7,205 nt of DNA from Patescibacteria group bacterium (GTDB lineage Bacteria; Patescibacteriota; Patescibacteriia; S139-126), in assembly GCA_015485755.1 (NCBI GenBank), contig WFTD01000096.1, positions 1-7,205 of the forward strand. Reading direction: 5' to 3'. The first letter of the stretch is position 1, and each line of letters begins with the position of its first letter. A model generated the notes under the pieces. The model saw nothing but the letters and a program-made list of their open reading frames with translations. It was not told the origin of the DNA and ran no database searches. Made by a program: the position numbers and the translations under genes. Shown here in pieces: positions 1 to 7,204 of this stretch.

Positions 1-2
1 CA

Positions 3-1832
3 GGTGTCTGGCTGCCCTTTGTGTGGGGAGGATATTATTATTGGCGGCAAGGACAGGGATTGCGCTATGCTTGGTTAGCGGTGACAGCCATGGTTTTTAG
101 CAATTTAGCTGGCCATTTGCAAATAATTTATTATATTTATTTGTTTTTGGGATGGACAGCCGCTTGGCTTATTTGGCAAAAATACCAGCAAAACCGCAGG
201 GAATTTATTAAGATAGCAATTAGAGAGATAGTCGCTTTTGGTTTGTTTGTTATTTTGACTTTGGCTGGAGCAGCGGTGCAGTTTTTGCCTTTTTTGGAGC
301 TTTTGTTTGTTTCAATCCGCAGTCAGTCCGCTTATTATTTTAGCTCGTCTTATTCTCTTGATTTTGGCCAATATCTAATAAATTTATTTTTACCCCATAT
401 TTTTGGCGGATATGGTTTTGGCGTTCCTTATTTTGGCAGGGGTAATTTTTGGGAAAATGTTAGCTATATTGGCCTGCCAGTTGTATTTTTGTTGTTGCTG
501 TTTGGTTGGGTTATGTGGCGGCGCAGCCGTATTGCAGTTTGGTTTTCTTTAACATTTTTATTTTTTTTGTTGTTGGCGGTGGGTGATAATTTTTTTCTTC
601 ATTTTATCGCCACTAAAATATTATGGGGGTTTGACAAGTTGCGGGCTCCAGCCAGATTGACTTTAATAGTTAATTTTGCCGCTGCCATGATAACTGCTTT
701 TGTTTGGCATTATTTAATGTCAACCAAGGACTTAAAAGATCAATTAAAAAAAATTTTGTCTATCAAAAAGACTGCTTGGGCTGGTTTTGTTTTGTTTTGG
801 TTGTTGGTTGCATTAATTTTTTGGGCAAAACGTTGGCAGGCTGGCTCTTTGGGAGTGGTAGAAGTACTTGATTTTTTTTGGCTGGTAACAGTTGCGGGAT
901 TGTTTTACTTGTTGTTTAGGCGCCATCTGGCGGGCCAGGTATCTTCTGTTTGGTTATCCCGTTTGTTTGTTTTACTGGTGGCAGTTGATTTGTTCTTTGC
1001 CGGCTTTATTTTTAACTTGGGGACAACGCCTCCTCGTGATTATTATGGATATTATCCAGAAATAAATTTACTTGCTAGGCAGGCGCGTTATGATAATTTT
1101 CGCGTATTGATAGGTGATAGCTACTTGGCAAATGCAGGTATGGTTAAGCGCCTTCCCTTGCTCAATGGCTATCATTATTTATTTACTCCTTATTTTGAAA
1201 AAGTGGCAGATGGAAACTTTCATGATTTTAAGAAAAACAATATAAAAGCATCCCCAGCAGTTTTGTCAATGTACAATGTTAGATATTTTTTGCCGCTTGG
1301 TAGTGATAACAAACCGCCAGCAGGTTTTGTAAAACAGACAGACGACATCTATTATAACCCTAATTCTTACGGCCTTGTTTGGCTGCCAGATAAGGTTGTG
1401 GTTTTGCCAGATGAGTTGATTTTGCGCCGTTTGCAATCTGGTCGGGCAACAAAGTCGGTTGCCTATATTAGCGATCAGGTTGATTGGGCGGAAAAAATTG
1501 GTTTAGCAGATGGAGAAATAAAACAAATCAAAAAGGATGATAATTATTTGCGGGTGCGGGTAAAGACAGACAAGCAGTCATTTTTGGTGTTTAGCCAGTC
1601 ATGGCTGCCGGGATGGCAAGGCTATGTTAATGGCGCTCCTGTAAAAGTTTATCGGGTGAATTATAGTTTGTTGGGAATACGCATCCCTCCGGGAGAAAAT
1701 AAAATTGATTTGGTTTATCAGCCAAAAACGTATTTGTTGGGGCTTAGGGCGTCTTTGTTTGTTTGGACCGTGATTATTTTTGGTTGGGTTTGGTTTGTTA
1801 TTGCGTTTTGGCGCAAAAAAATTTGGCGGTAG
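3..1832 (+). CDS. YfhO-family membrane protein (GT-C-like), 5'-truncated by window edge
   Basis: Probable polytopic membrane glycosyltransferase or partner acting on the outer membrane face. The frame is open to the left edge (first visible codons give GVWLPFVWGG), so the GTG at 21 is internal and 609 residues of a longer protein are seen. Numbering from base 3, several hydrophobic helices fill about 20-340. Family-like landmarks are AGHLQ (36-40), QFLPFLELL with following S-R (about 93-105), LRAPARL (213-219) and AVDLFF (about 326-331). A largely soluble region follows (about 343-580), ending in a beta-rich stretch with SWLPGW, YVNG and IPPGEN, which resembles the YfhO C-terminal domain. A last helix (about 580-602) and a basic tail close it. 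Family proteins are usually longer, so I infer 150 or more residues, including the GT-C first-loop acidic motif, lie upstream. In B. subtilis YfhO is linked to lipoteichoic acid glycosylation with the GT2 CsbB; a GT2 gene follows here after 33 bases. Family call is strong, substrate unknown. Confidence 0.85.
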   Translation, partial: GVWLPFVWGGYYYWRQGQGLRYAWLAVTAMVFSNLAGHLQIIYYIYLFLGWTAAWLIWQKYQQNRREFIKIAIREIVAFGLFVILTLAGAAVQFLPFLELLFVSIRSQSAYYFSSSYSLDFGQYLINLFLPHIFGGYGFGVPYFGRGNFWENVSYIGLPVVFLLLLFGWVMWRRSRIAVWFSLTFLFFLLLAVGDNFFLHFIATKILWGFDKLRAPARLTLIVNFAAAMITAFVWHYLMSTKDLKDQLKKILSIKKTAWAGFVLFWLLVALIFWAKRWQAGSLGVVEVLDFFWLVTVAGLFYLLFRRHLAGQVSSVWLSRLFVLLVAVDLFFAGFIFNLGTTPPRDYYGYYPEINLLARQARYDNFRVLIGDSYLANAGMVKRLPLLNGYHYLFTPYFEKVADGNFHDFKKNNIKASPAVLSMYNVRYFLPLGSDNKPPAGFVKQTDDIYYNPNSYGLVWLPDKVVVLPDELILRRLQSGRATKSVAYISDQVDWAEKIGLADGEIKQIKKDDNYLRVRVKTDKQSFLVFSQSWLPGWQGYVNGAPVKVYRVNYSLLGIRIPPGENKIDLVYQPKTYLLGLRASLFVWTVIIFGWVWFVIAFWRKKIWR

Positions 1833-1865
1833 AGCCTTTGTTGGTTGTGTGGTATCATATATTAT
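1833..1865 (+). other. Short AT-rich intergenic gap between YfhO-like and GT2 genes
   Basis: This 33-base spacer is the only real gap between genes in the window. It contains an AT-rich run (ATCATATATTATATG into the start codon) but no hairpin followed by T residues, no good Shine-Dalgarno and no well-spaced -35/-10 pair. Translation of the GT2 gene probably depends on upstream transcription, with either weak or leaderless-like initiation. Confidence 0.5.
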
Positions 1866-2594
1866 ATGTTATATATTATCATCCCAACCTACAACGAGGC
1901 GGAGAATATAGCCAAATTGGTAAAAGTTATCATATCTCAACCGTTGCCGCCAGTAAAAATATTGATAGTTGATGACAACTCACCTGATGGCACAGGAAAA
2001 ATAGCTGATGATTTGGCTAAGCAATATCCTCAAACTGTCAAGGTCTTGCATCGGCCGGGAAAGTTGGGGATTGGTTCAGCTTATATTACCGGGTTTAAGA
2101 TGGCACTGGCAGATGGGGCTGAGTTTATAATGGAGATGGACGCTGATTTTTCTCACGATCCAGCTGATATACCAAGATTGGTGGCTGAAGTCAAATCAGG
2201 GCTTGATTTTGTTATTGGTTCACGGCGAGTTGAAGGGGGACAAATTATTGGTTGGGGTCCGGGCAGAAAATTAATGAGCAGAGGGGCAATGGATTTTTCT
2301 CGGATTATTCTAGGCTTAAAAACCAAAGATGTAACGGCTGGATTTCGTTGTTTTAGTCGCAACTTTTTGCTGAAACTTCCTTTGGATAAGATAAACAGCA
2401 ACGGTTACTCTTTTCAAGAAGAGCTTATATTTTATGCAGAGAGAATGGGGGCGAATATAAAAGAGGTTCCAGTCACTTTCCTTGATCGTCGTTTTGGCAA
2501 ATCAAAATTATCTATGGGAGAAGTTATTAAATTTTTTTATAATATTTTACGTCTCAAATGGCTGGATTGGCAGAGGAAAAATGAACGAAAGTAG
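1866..2594 (+). CDS. Polyprenyl-phosphate mannose synthase-like GT2 glycosyltransferase (DPM1/Ppm1 type)
   Basis: Predicted to move a sugar, by family most likely mannose from GDP-mannose, to a polyprenyl-phosphate carrier at the cytoplasmic face of the membrane. The 242-residue protein is a single GT-A domain. Motifs in order: PTYNE (7-11), VDDNSPDGT (35-43), KLGIGSAY (66-73), the metal-binding MDADFSHDP (91-99), GSRRVEGG (118-125), DVTAGFRCF (155-163), SFQEEL (182-187) and RRFGKSK (208-214). The last is the basic signature of this subgroup. There is no C-terminal membrane domain, so it is a short DPM1/Ppm1-type enzyme rather than a CsbB/GtrB-type one with two helices. I chose ATG 1866 because it places the PTYNE strand at the very N-terminus as in the family; a TTG at 1845 would add seven residues. 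No clear Shine-Dalgarno precedes either. The 3' end overlaps the next gene by 14 bases, suggesting a shared transcript. Sugar and carrier identity are inferred. Confidence 0.93.
   Translation: MLYIIIPTYNEAENIAKLVKVIISQPLPPVKILIVDDNSPDGTGKIADDLAKQYPQTVKVLHRPGKLGIGSAYITGFKMALADGAEFIMEMDADFSHDPADIPRLVAEVKSGLDFVIGSRRVEGGQIIGWGPGRKLMSRGAMDFSRIILGLKTKDVTAGFRCFSRNFLLKLPLDKINSNGYSFQEELIFYAERMGANIKEVPVTFLDRRFGKSKLSMGEVIKFFYNILRLKWLDWQRKNERK
2572..2577 (+). promoter_or_regulatory. Shine-Dalgarno (AGAGGA) for the first tandem membrane gene
   Basis: AGAGGA lies three bases before ATG 2581, inside the 3' end of the GT2 gene. It supports ATG 2581 as the start, rather than the TTG at 2482 that would extend the frame deep into the GT2 gene. 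The spacing is short, so strength is uncertain. It is the clearest ribosome-binding site I see in the window. Confidence 0.55.
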
Positions 2595-4212
2595 AATAAA
2601 AACCCATCTTTTTTTCGTCAGCTTGCTGTTGGTCGTGTTTAGTCTTATACCTTATTTTTATTTATATTTAAATCCCCCCTTTGGATATAAGTACAGCTGG
2701 ACAACCTACTTAAATCCGGCTGATAATTATGTTTATTATTCTTTTATTGAGCAAGCTGGCCAAGGCAAATTAATTTTTAGTAATTATTATTCTTCTGAAG
2801 GTGATTGGGGAGGTTTGGTTCGCCCCTTTTGGCTTTTGGTTGGTTGGTTTGGCAGTCTGCTTGGCGTATCGCCCATGCTCTCGTTTCATTTGTTTCGCCT
2901 TTTTCTAATCCCTTTGCTTGTGTTTGTTGTTTATAAATTTTTGTCCTTGTTTATTGACAATATTAAGCAAAGGATATTAGCGCTTTATTTATTCTTTTTT
3001 ACTAGCGGACTGGGATGGGTTTATTTATTGCTTCACCCTTACTTTTGGCTGAAAAATCATTGGTCGCAAATTCCATTTGATTTTATGATGCCAGAGTCTC
3101 TCCCCTTTTTTTCCATTTTGGTTTCGCCTCATTTTATAGCTTCCTGGATTTTGCTTCTGGGAGGAGTTGTTTTATTATGGCAGTCGGTGACATCTGTTGG
3201 GGGTGGATTGAGGTTTAGCGTTTGGGCTGGCGTCCTGTTGGCGTTTTTATTTTTTATGCACCCTTTTTACGTTCCTGTGGTTAGTGTTTTGGGGGTAGTA
3301 TTTTTTGCCTTTTCTTTGTTTTCTGCATCAAAGCAGGTTGGCATAAAGAAAATTTTGTCAAGACTGGCATTTGTTTTGGCAATATCATCATTGCCAATTT
3401 GGTATTATTGGTTTTTAGGCATTTATGATTTTAGTTTGTATATAAAGGCAGGACAAAATTTATTGCCGTCTCCTGATTTTAGTATTGCTTTTTATACTTT
3501 TGGCGCTGCTTGGCTACTGGCTGTTATTGGCGGTTGGTTTTATTATAAACAGTACGGTTTTGACCGTCGGTTGCTTTTTTTGGCCAGCTGGACTATTTTG
3601 GGATGGTTTTTTATTTATGCTCCCGTGCCCTGGCAGCGCCGGCTGGCAGAAGGATGGTATTTTCCTTTGATTGTTTTGAGTAGTTTTGTTTTATTTAAAA
3701 TTGAAGAAGTATTGAAAAATGCAGGCACTTTATTGTCTCACGGTCGTTACTTTTTTTATGGATTGCTTTTAGTTTTGTTTTTAACTGGCAATTTAGTGGT
3801 TGCCTCTTTTAATTCTTATCTTCTTTCCAATAAGTTATGGGGGACATTTTATTATCCGATAGAACTTGCTCAGGCAGGAAGATGGCTGAAGGAAAATACT
3901 GCTGAAAGCAGTGTTATCATTACCAATGATGACGATGCTATGGTCAAGTTGCCATTTTTTGCCCAGCGCAGGATTTATTTTGCCCATTTGGTAGAAACTG
4001 TTTTTAGTCGGGCTAAATTCAATCAATTAGTTTGGTTTTTTGACAATGATAATTTTGCTGAGCGCAAATATTCATTCCTGCGGCAAGCTCAGATCAAGTT
4101 TATTGTTTTTAACAAAAACAAAGGAGTTCTTAGTAATTTTAACCCTTCCAATAAGGATTTTCTGCAGCCAGTTTGGCAGCAGGGCGATTTGGTTATATTT
4201 AAAGTCAAATAA
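2581..4212 (+). CDS. GT-C-like polytopic membrane protein, tandem copy A
   Basis: A 543-residue membrane protein I cannot assign to a characterised enzyme, but it is built like a GT-C glycosyltransferase. A first helix (about 9-30) is followed by an outer loop with acidic residues D48 (in NPADNY) and E73 (in SSEGDW), where GT-C enzymes carry metal or catalytic acids. Around ten more hydrophobic segments follow to about residue 412. Landmarks shared with the next gene are FHLFR (102-106), SPHF (182-185), HPFY (227-230), P-x-QRR-x3-G (350-358) and, in a final outer domain of about 130 residues, AHLVET (468-473) and RQAQIKFIVF (501-510). The tail matches a layout common in uncharacterised membrane proteins of Chloroflexi and CPR bacteria, as I recall it. 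The start overlaps the GT2 gene by 14 bases and the stop directly abuts the next start, so translation is probably coupled. Role inferred: transfer of a lipid-linked sugar to an envelope acceptor. It could instead be a non-catalytic partner. Confidence 0.8.
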   Translation: MNESRIKTHLFFVSLLLVVFSLIPYFYLYLNPPFGYKYSWTTYLNPADNYVYYSFIEQAGQGKLIFSNYYSSEGDWGGLVRPFWLLVGWFGSLLGVSPMLSFHLFRLFLIPLLVFVVYKFLSLFIDNIKQRILALYLFFFTSGLGWVYLLLHPYFWLKNHWSQIPFDFMMPESLPFFSILVSPHFIASWILLLGGVVLLWQSVTSVGGGLRFSVWAGVLLAFLFFMHPFYVPVVSVLGVVFFAFSLFSASKQVGIKKILSRLAFVLAISSLPIWYYWFLGIYDFSLYIKAGQNLLPSPDFSIAFYTFGAAWLLAVIGGWFYYKQYGFDRRLLFLASWTILGWFFIYAPVPWQRRLAEGWYFPLIVLSSFVLFKIEEVLKNAGTLLSHGRYFFYGLLLVLFLTGNLVVASFNSYLLSNKLWGTFYYPIELAQAGRWLKENTAESSVIITNDDDAMVKLPFFAQRRIYFAHLVETVFSRAKFNQLVWFFDNDNFAERKYSFLRQAQIKFIVFNKNKGVLSNFNPSNKDFLQPVWQQGDLVIFKVK

Positions 4213-5874
4213 ATGACAATAAAATCTTTGTGGCAATCAGTCAGTCGGTCAGAAAAAAAATTTTTGCAAGCAGTTGTAATAATATTAATAATAGTGACAG
4301 CCGCGCCTTATTTGTATGGGTATGTGGCGGCTGGAGATAGGCGGGTTTATACTGGCTTGCATGCTTTAGCGCCAGGTGATATCCCGGTTTATTATTCTTA
4401 TATTAACCAAGTTAAATCTGGCAGCGACACAGTAAAAGATTTGTTTACAGCCGAGCGGCAAAATACTGGCATATTTAATGTTTGGTGGTGGTGGGTTGGC
4501 AAGCTCGCAGGTTTGTTTAATTTATCTGCCCCACTGGCTTTTCATTTGTCCAGAATCATGGTTTTGCCGTTTTTTGTAGTGGTTGTTTATTTGTTTGTTT
4601 CTTTATTCTTTAAAGACGCTATTAAGAGAAGAGTAGCTTTGTTATTTGTTTTGTTTTCAGCGGGGTTGGGGGTTTATTTTTCTCCTTTTTTTAGTGATTT
4701 GCCAACCACTACTGACAGATATCTGTGGCCGATTGATTTGTGGTTGACTGAGGCAGTTACCTTTAATGCCCTTTATCATTCTTCTCATTTTGCTGCTTCA
4801 TTAATGTTTAGTGTAGCGATTTTGGGGGTGATGATATTGGCGCTGGAAAAAAATAATTGGCATTATGGCATTACTGGCGGGCTATTGGCATTGTTTTACT
4901 TTAATTTCCATCCTTTTTATGCTCCAGTTATTTATGCCGTTCTATTTGTTTATTTGTGTTATTTGCAAGCACAGGCCAGGCAGGTTGATTGGAGAAAAAT
5001 TTTTGTTTTTATGGTGTTTTTGGCGTTGTCATTGCCAATGGTGTTTTATCATTGGTGGGTGATAGTCAGCGAACCGGTGTTAGCGCTTAGAGCCATGCAG
5101 AATATAACCACCATCTCCCCTTTGCTTTTTGTGTTTGTTGGTTATGGGCTTTTATGGCTAGGAGGTATCCTTGGTGTGGTTTATTTGATAAGGAAATATG
5201 GCTGGCAATGGGGGCGTTTTATTGTTTTGGTTAGTTGGCTAATTGTTAATTTGATTTTAATTTATTCCCCAATTCCATTTGGCAGCCGTTATATTCAAGG
5301 GACTCACATTATTTTGTCAATATTGACAGTAAGTTTTTTGTTTTGGCTGACTGGTTATTTAAAGCAAAAGCATCGTCGTTTTTTTCAGGCGTTTATTTCT
5401 AATAAAGTTTTGCTGGTGGTGTTATTTGTTTTGTTTTTTTCAATGTCAATCATTTTTTCAATAGCGCGTGATATTTATTATTTTACCTACAAACCAGGCA
5501 TTACTAATATTTCTATGTTTATTCCAATTGAAATAAAAGAAGCGCTTGATTGGCTGCATTTTCAAAAGAAAGGAGCGGTTTTGGCTGATCCTAATATTTT
5601 GGCTAAGTTTGTTCCAGCTTTTGCCCAGCAGCCAGTATTTGTTGCCCACGGCATAGAGACTATAAGCTACCAAGAAAAGCTTGACCAATTTAAATGGTTT
5701 TGGTCAGGCAAGGGCAGTGATAAAGCAAAATACAATTTTTTAGAGCGGGCTAATATCAAATATGTATTTTTTTCTCCTTATGAAAAAAGCTGGGGTGATT
5801 ATAACCCAGATAACAATCCTTATTTGCAAGCTATTTTCAAAAACAATATAATAGCTATTTATCAGGTGAAGTAG
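4213..5874 (+). CDS. GT-C-like polytopic membrane protein, tandem copy B
   Basis: A 553-residue diverged paralogue of the preceding gene. The first part aligns without gaps at an offset of eight residues: D56 with D48, E81 with E73, H111 and R114 with H103 and R106, and SHF (191-193) with PHF. Further on HPFY (233-236), a P-x-GSR-x3-G segment (355-363), AHGIET (478-483) and ERANIKYVFF (511-520) match. Hydrophobic segments run from about 18 to 417, followed by an outer C-terminal domain. It differs from copy A in having one Arg (R359) where copy A has QRR, and in a run of four Trp (91-94) at a helix start. ATG 4213 directly follows the previous TAA with no Shine-Dalgarno, so it probably depends on re-initiation by ribosomes finishing copy A. 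Its last 20 bases overlap the convergent gene. A role in envelope glycosylation is inferred from fold, loop acids and neighbours; no substrate can be named. Confidence 0.8.
   Translation: MTIKSLWQSVSRSEKKFLQAVVIILIIVTAAPYLYGYVAAGDRRVYTGLHALAPGDIPVYYSYINQVKSGSDTVKDLFTAERQNTGIFNVWWWWVGKLAGLFNLSAPLAFHLSRIMVLPFFVVVVYLFVSLFFKDAIKRRVALLFVLFSAGLGVYFSPFFSDLPTTTDRYLWPIDLWLTEAVTFNALYHSSHFAASLMFSVAILGVMILALEKNNWHYGITGGLLALFYFNFHPFYAPVIYAVLFVYLCYLQAQARQVDWRKIFVFMVFLALSLPMVFYHWWVIVSEPVLALRAMQNITTISPLLFVFVGYGLLWLGGILGVVYLIRKYGWQWGRFIVLVSWLIVNLILIYSPIPFGSRYIQGTHIILSILTVSFLFWLTGYLKQKHRRFFQAFISNKVLLVVLFVLFFSMSIIFSIARDIYYFTYKPGITNISMFIPIEIKEALDWLHFQKKGAVLADPNILAKFVPAFAQQPVFVAHGIETISYQEKLDQFKWFWSGKGSDKAKYNFLERANIKYVFFSPYEKSWGDYNPDNNPYLQAIFKNNIIAIYQVK
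5855..5874. other. Tail-to-tail overlap of convergent genes
   Basis: The stop of the - strand DUF2079 gene (CTA at 5855-5857, reading TAG) lies inside the + strand gene that ends with TAG at 5872-5874, giving a shared 20-base segment. No hairpin with a T-run is visible on either strand here or just beyond, so transcripts from both sides probably extend into the opposing gene before ending. Confidence 0.85.
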
Positions 5875-7204
5875 GTTGGTTTTTGGTTATAGTAAAATCA
5901 GGGGAGATTGCGGTGAAGTCATAGTTTATTTTAATTCCCCGCCAATTATCAATTTCTACCCTACCAGAGATTGTACCGATAGTTATAGTTACATCTTTTT
6001 TGTCAGGAGGAACGAAAATTACGCTTTTGTACAATTGTTTGTTTTTCCAGAGGCTAGTAGGGATAAAAAGTGACAGAGGCCGAATGTAAGAAAAATTATC
6101 TCCAGTTATTTTGATAAAAAGATTTTCTGTTATAGTATTTTGTTTTTGCCAGGTGATTTGCAGTAAGTTTTTGTTCCATTGCCAACTTACCAGAGCTAGT
6201 TTATCTGTAGAAAATTGAGGGCGGTAATCAGGCAAGTCGCTCAATTTGCCTGCATCCTCAAAGTATTTATCTTTCCATTTTTGGTTTTTTTTCCAAATGG
6301 CAAATTGATGGTTGAAGGTTATCAGCTCATAGCCTTGCCTGATTAGATTTTCCAAGTTTTTGTACCCTTGGGGATAGAAGTTGGAAAAATAATAAGTATT
6401 TTTCAACTGAATTTCAAAGGCAATTAAATCTTCCAGGTCTAAAATAATATAATCTGGTTGTTTGTAAGGGAACGGCTCTAAAGAAAATTGCTGCTTGCCA
6501 ATAAGTAAGTAGTGCAAAGGATAAATATTTTCTCTAGTTGAAAACAGGGGCAAGTAGGCATAACTGGAGGCAATTGTTGCTGCTTGAGGAATGTCAACCA
6601 ATTTACTGATATCAGTTTTGGTTGGTTGAGGTGATGTTAAGCGGGAAATAATGCCATAACCAGGCCCTAGCGTTAGCCACAAATAAAACAGGCAAGCGAT
6701 TATTATAACTTTACTTAAGATCGGGTCAAATTTTACAACTCGGCTTATTTTGGAGTTATTATTTTTTATTTTTTTTATCCCCCAGATAGATGATATTATT
6801 AGGGCTGGTATAAATAAGCTAGAGTAGTGGGTGTCTATAATAACACTGCCGCTTCCTCCAGCTACTAGCACTATTTGCGCTAACACTCCTAAGGCTAAAA
6901 TAAGATAGCGAGGGTAAAAAAGCGGTAAAAATAAAAATGACAACAAAAGCCCCAACGCCATTTCCCAGTTACTTATATTCAAAATATGCAATACAATTTG
7001 CAAGGGAGATGATTCAAATATCCATTGATAATATATTAAAAATCTTGATCCGCCTGGACGGAGACTGGCAATTGTTGTCATGGTAAAGATAAAGTAAAGC
7101 AGACTTAATCCAGCCGGAGCAACAATCCATTTTTTTCCTTTTTTATCCAGCCAGCCAAGCAAGGAAAACATAATAGTTGCCACCACCACATCTTCCCTAA
7201 CAAG
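5855..7204 (-). CDS. DUF2079-family membrane protein with C-terminal beta-rich extension, 5'-truncated
   Basis: Runs off the right edge. The GTG at 7189 is not the true start, because the frame continues upstream as LVRED, completing the (K/R)EDV motif typical of DUF2079 before a membrane helix. Numbering from 7189 (444 residues), hydrophobic segments lie near 1-14, 22-41, 62-90, 95-117, 120-138 and 160-175. THYSSLFIPAL (120-130) matches the family's HY(S/T)-x-PFL region. An outer domain follows with IPQAATIASS (200-209), STREN (217-221) and PDYIILDL (245-252), the pattern of family members near their soluble end. Residues 330-425 are an added beta-rich region (VSWQW, LQITW, IPTSLW, ITIGTISGRVEI) like accessory domains seen after GT-C membrane regions. 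DUF2079 has no established biochemical role that I know; GT-C kinship and envelope sugar transfer are inference. It converges on the + strand cluster with a 20-base 3' overlap and is poorer in Val than copy B. Confidence 0.85.
   Translation of the reverse strand, partial: LVREDVVVATIMFSLLGWLDKKGKKWIVAPAGLSLLYFIFTMTTIASLRPGGSRFLIYYQWIFESSPLQIVLHILNISNWEMALGLLLSFLFLPLFYPRYLILALGVLAQIVLVAGGSGSVIIDTHYSSLFIPALIISSIWGIKKIKNNNSKISRVVKFDPILSKVIIIACLFYLWLTLGPGYGIISRLTSPQPTKTDISKLVDIPQAATIASSYAYLPLFSTRENIYPLHYLLIGKQQFSLEPFPYKQPDYIILDLEDLIAFEIQLKNTYYFSNFYPQGYKNLENLIRQGYELITFNHQFAIWKKNQKWKDKYFEDAGKLSDLPDYRPQFSTDKLALVSWQWNKNLLQITWQKQNTITENLFIKITGDNFSYIRPLSLFIPTSLWKNKQLYKSVIFVPPDKKDVTITIGTISGRVEIDNWRGIKINYDFTAISPDFTITKNQPTSPDK

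Noticed and set aside
241..980. Repeated TTTGTTTGTTT words as possible direct repeats
   Set aside because: They are codon runs for Phe, Val and Leu in membrane helices of a G+T-rich strand, without regular spacing or conserved flanks.
1845..1865. TTG 1845 as the start of the GT2 gene
   Set aside because: It adds seven residues before the PTYNE strand that family members normally begin with, and it has no better ribosome-binding site than ATG 1866.
1838..1865. Promoter with TTGTTG and TATTAT boxes before the GT2 gene
   Set aside because: With that spacing transcription would start after the ATG, and such AT-rich matches occur by chance in this sequence.
2153..2401. Antisense reading frame inside the GT2 gene
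   Set aside because: Its sequence is the mirror of conserved GT2 motifs; it is a by-product of that coding strand.
2482..2580. An N-terminal extension of copy A starting at TTG 2482
   Set aside because: It overlaps conserved GT2 coding sequence in another frame and the encoded stretch lacks sense as a leader; ATG 2581 has a Shine-Dalgarno and gives a normal short N-terminus before the first helix.
5876..6073. Small + strand reading frame encoding about 65 residues
   Set aside because: It lies wholly opposite the DUF2079 coding region, has no ribosome-binding site and no recognisable sequence.
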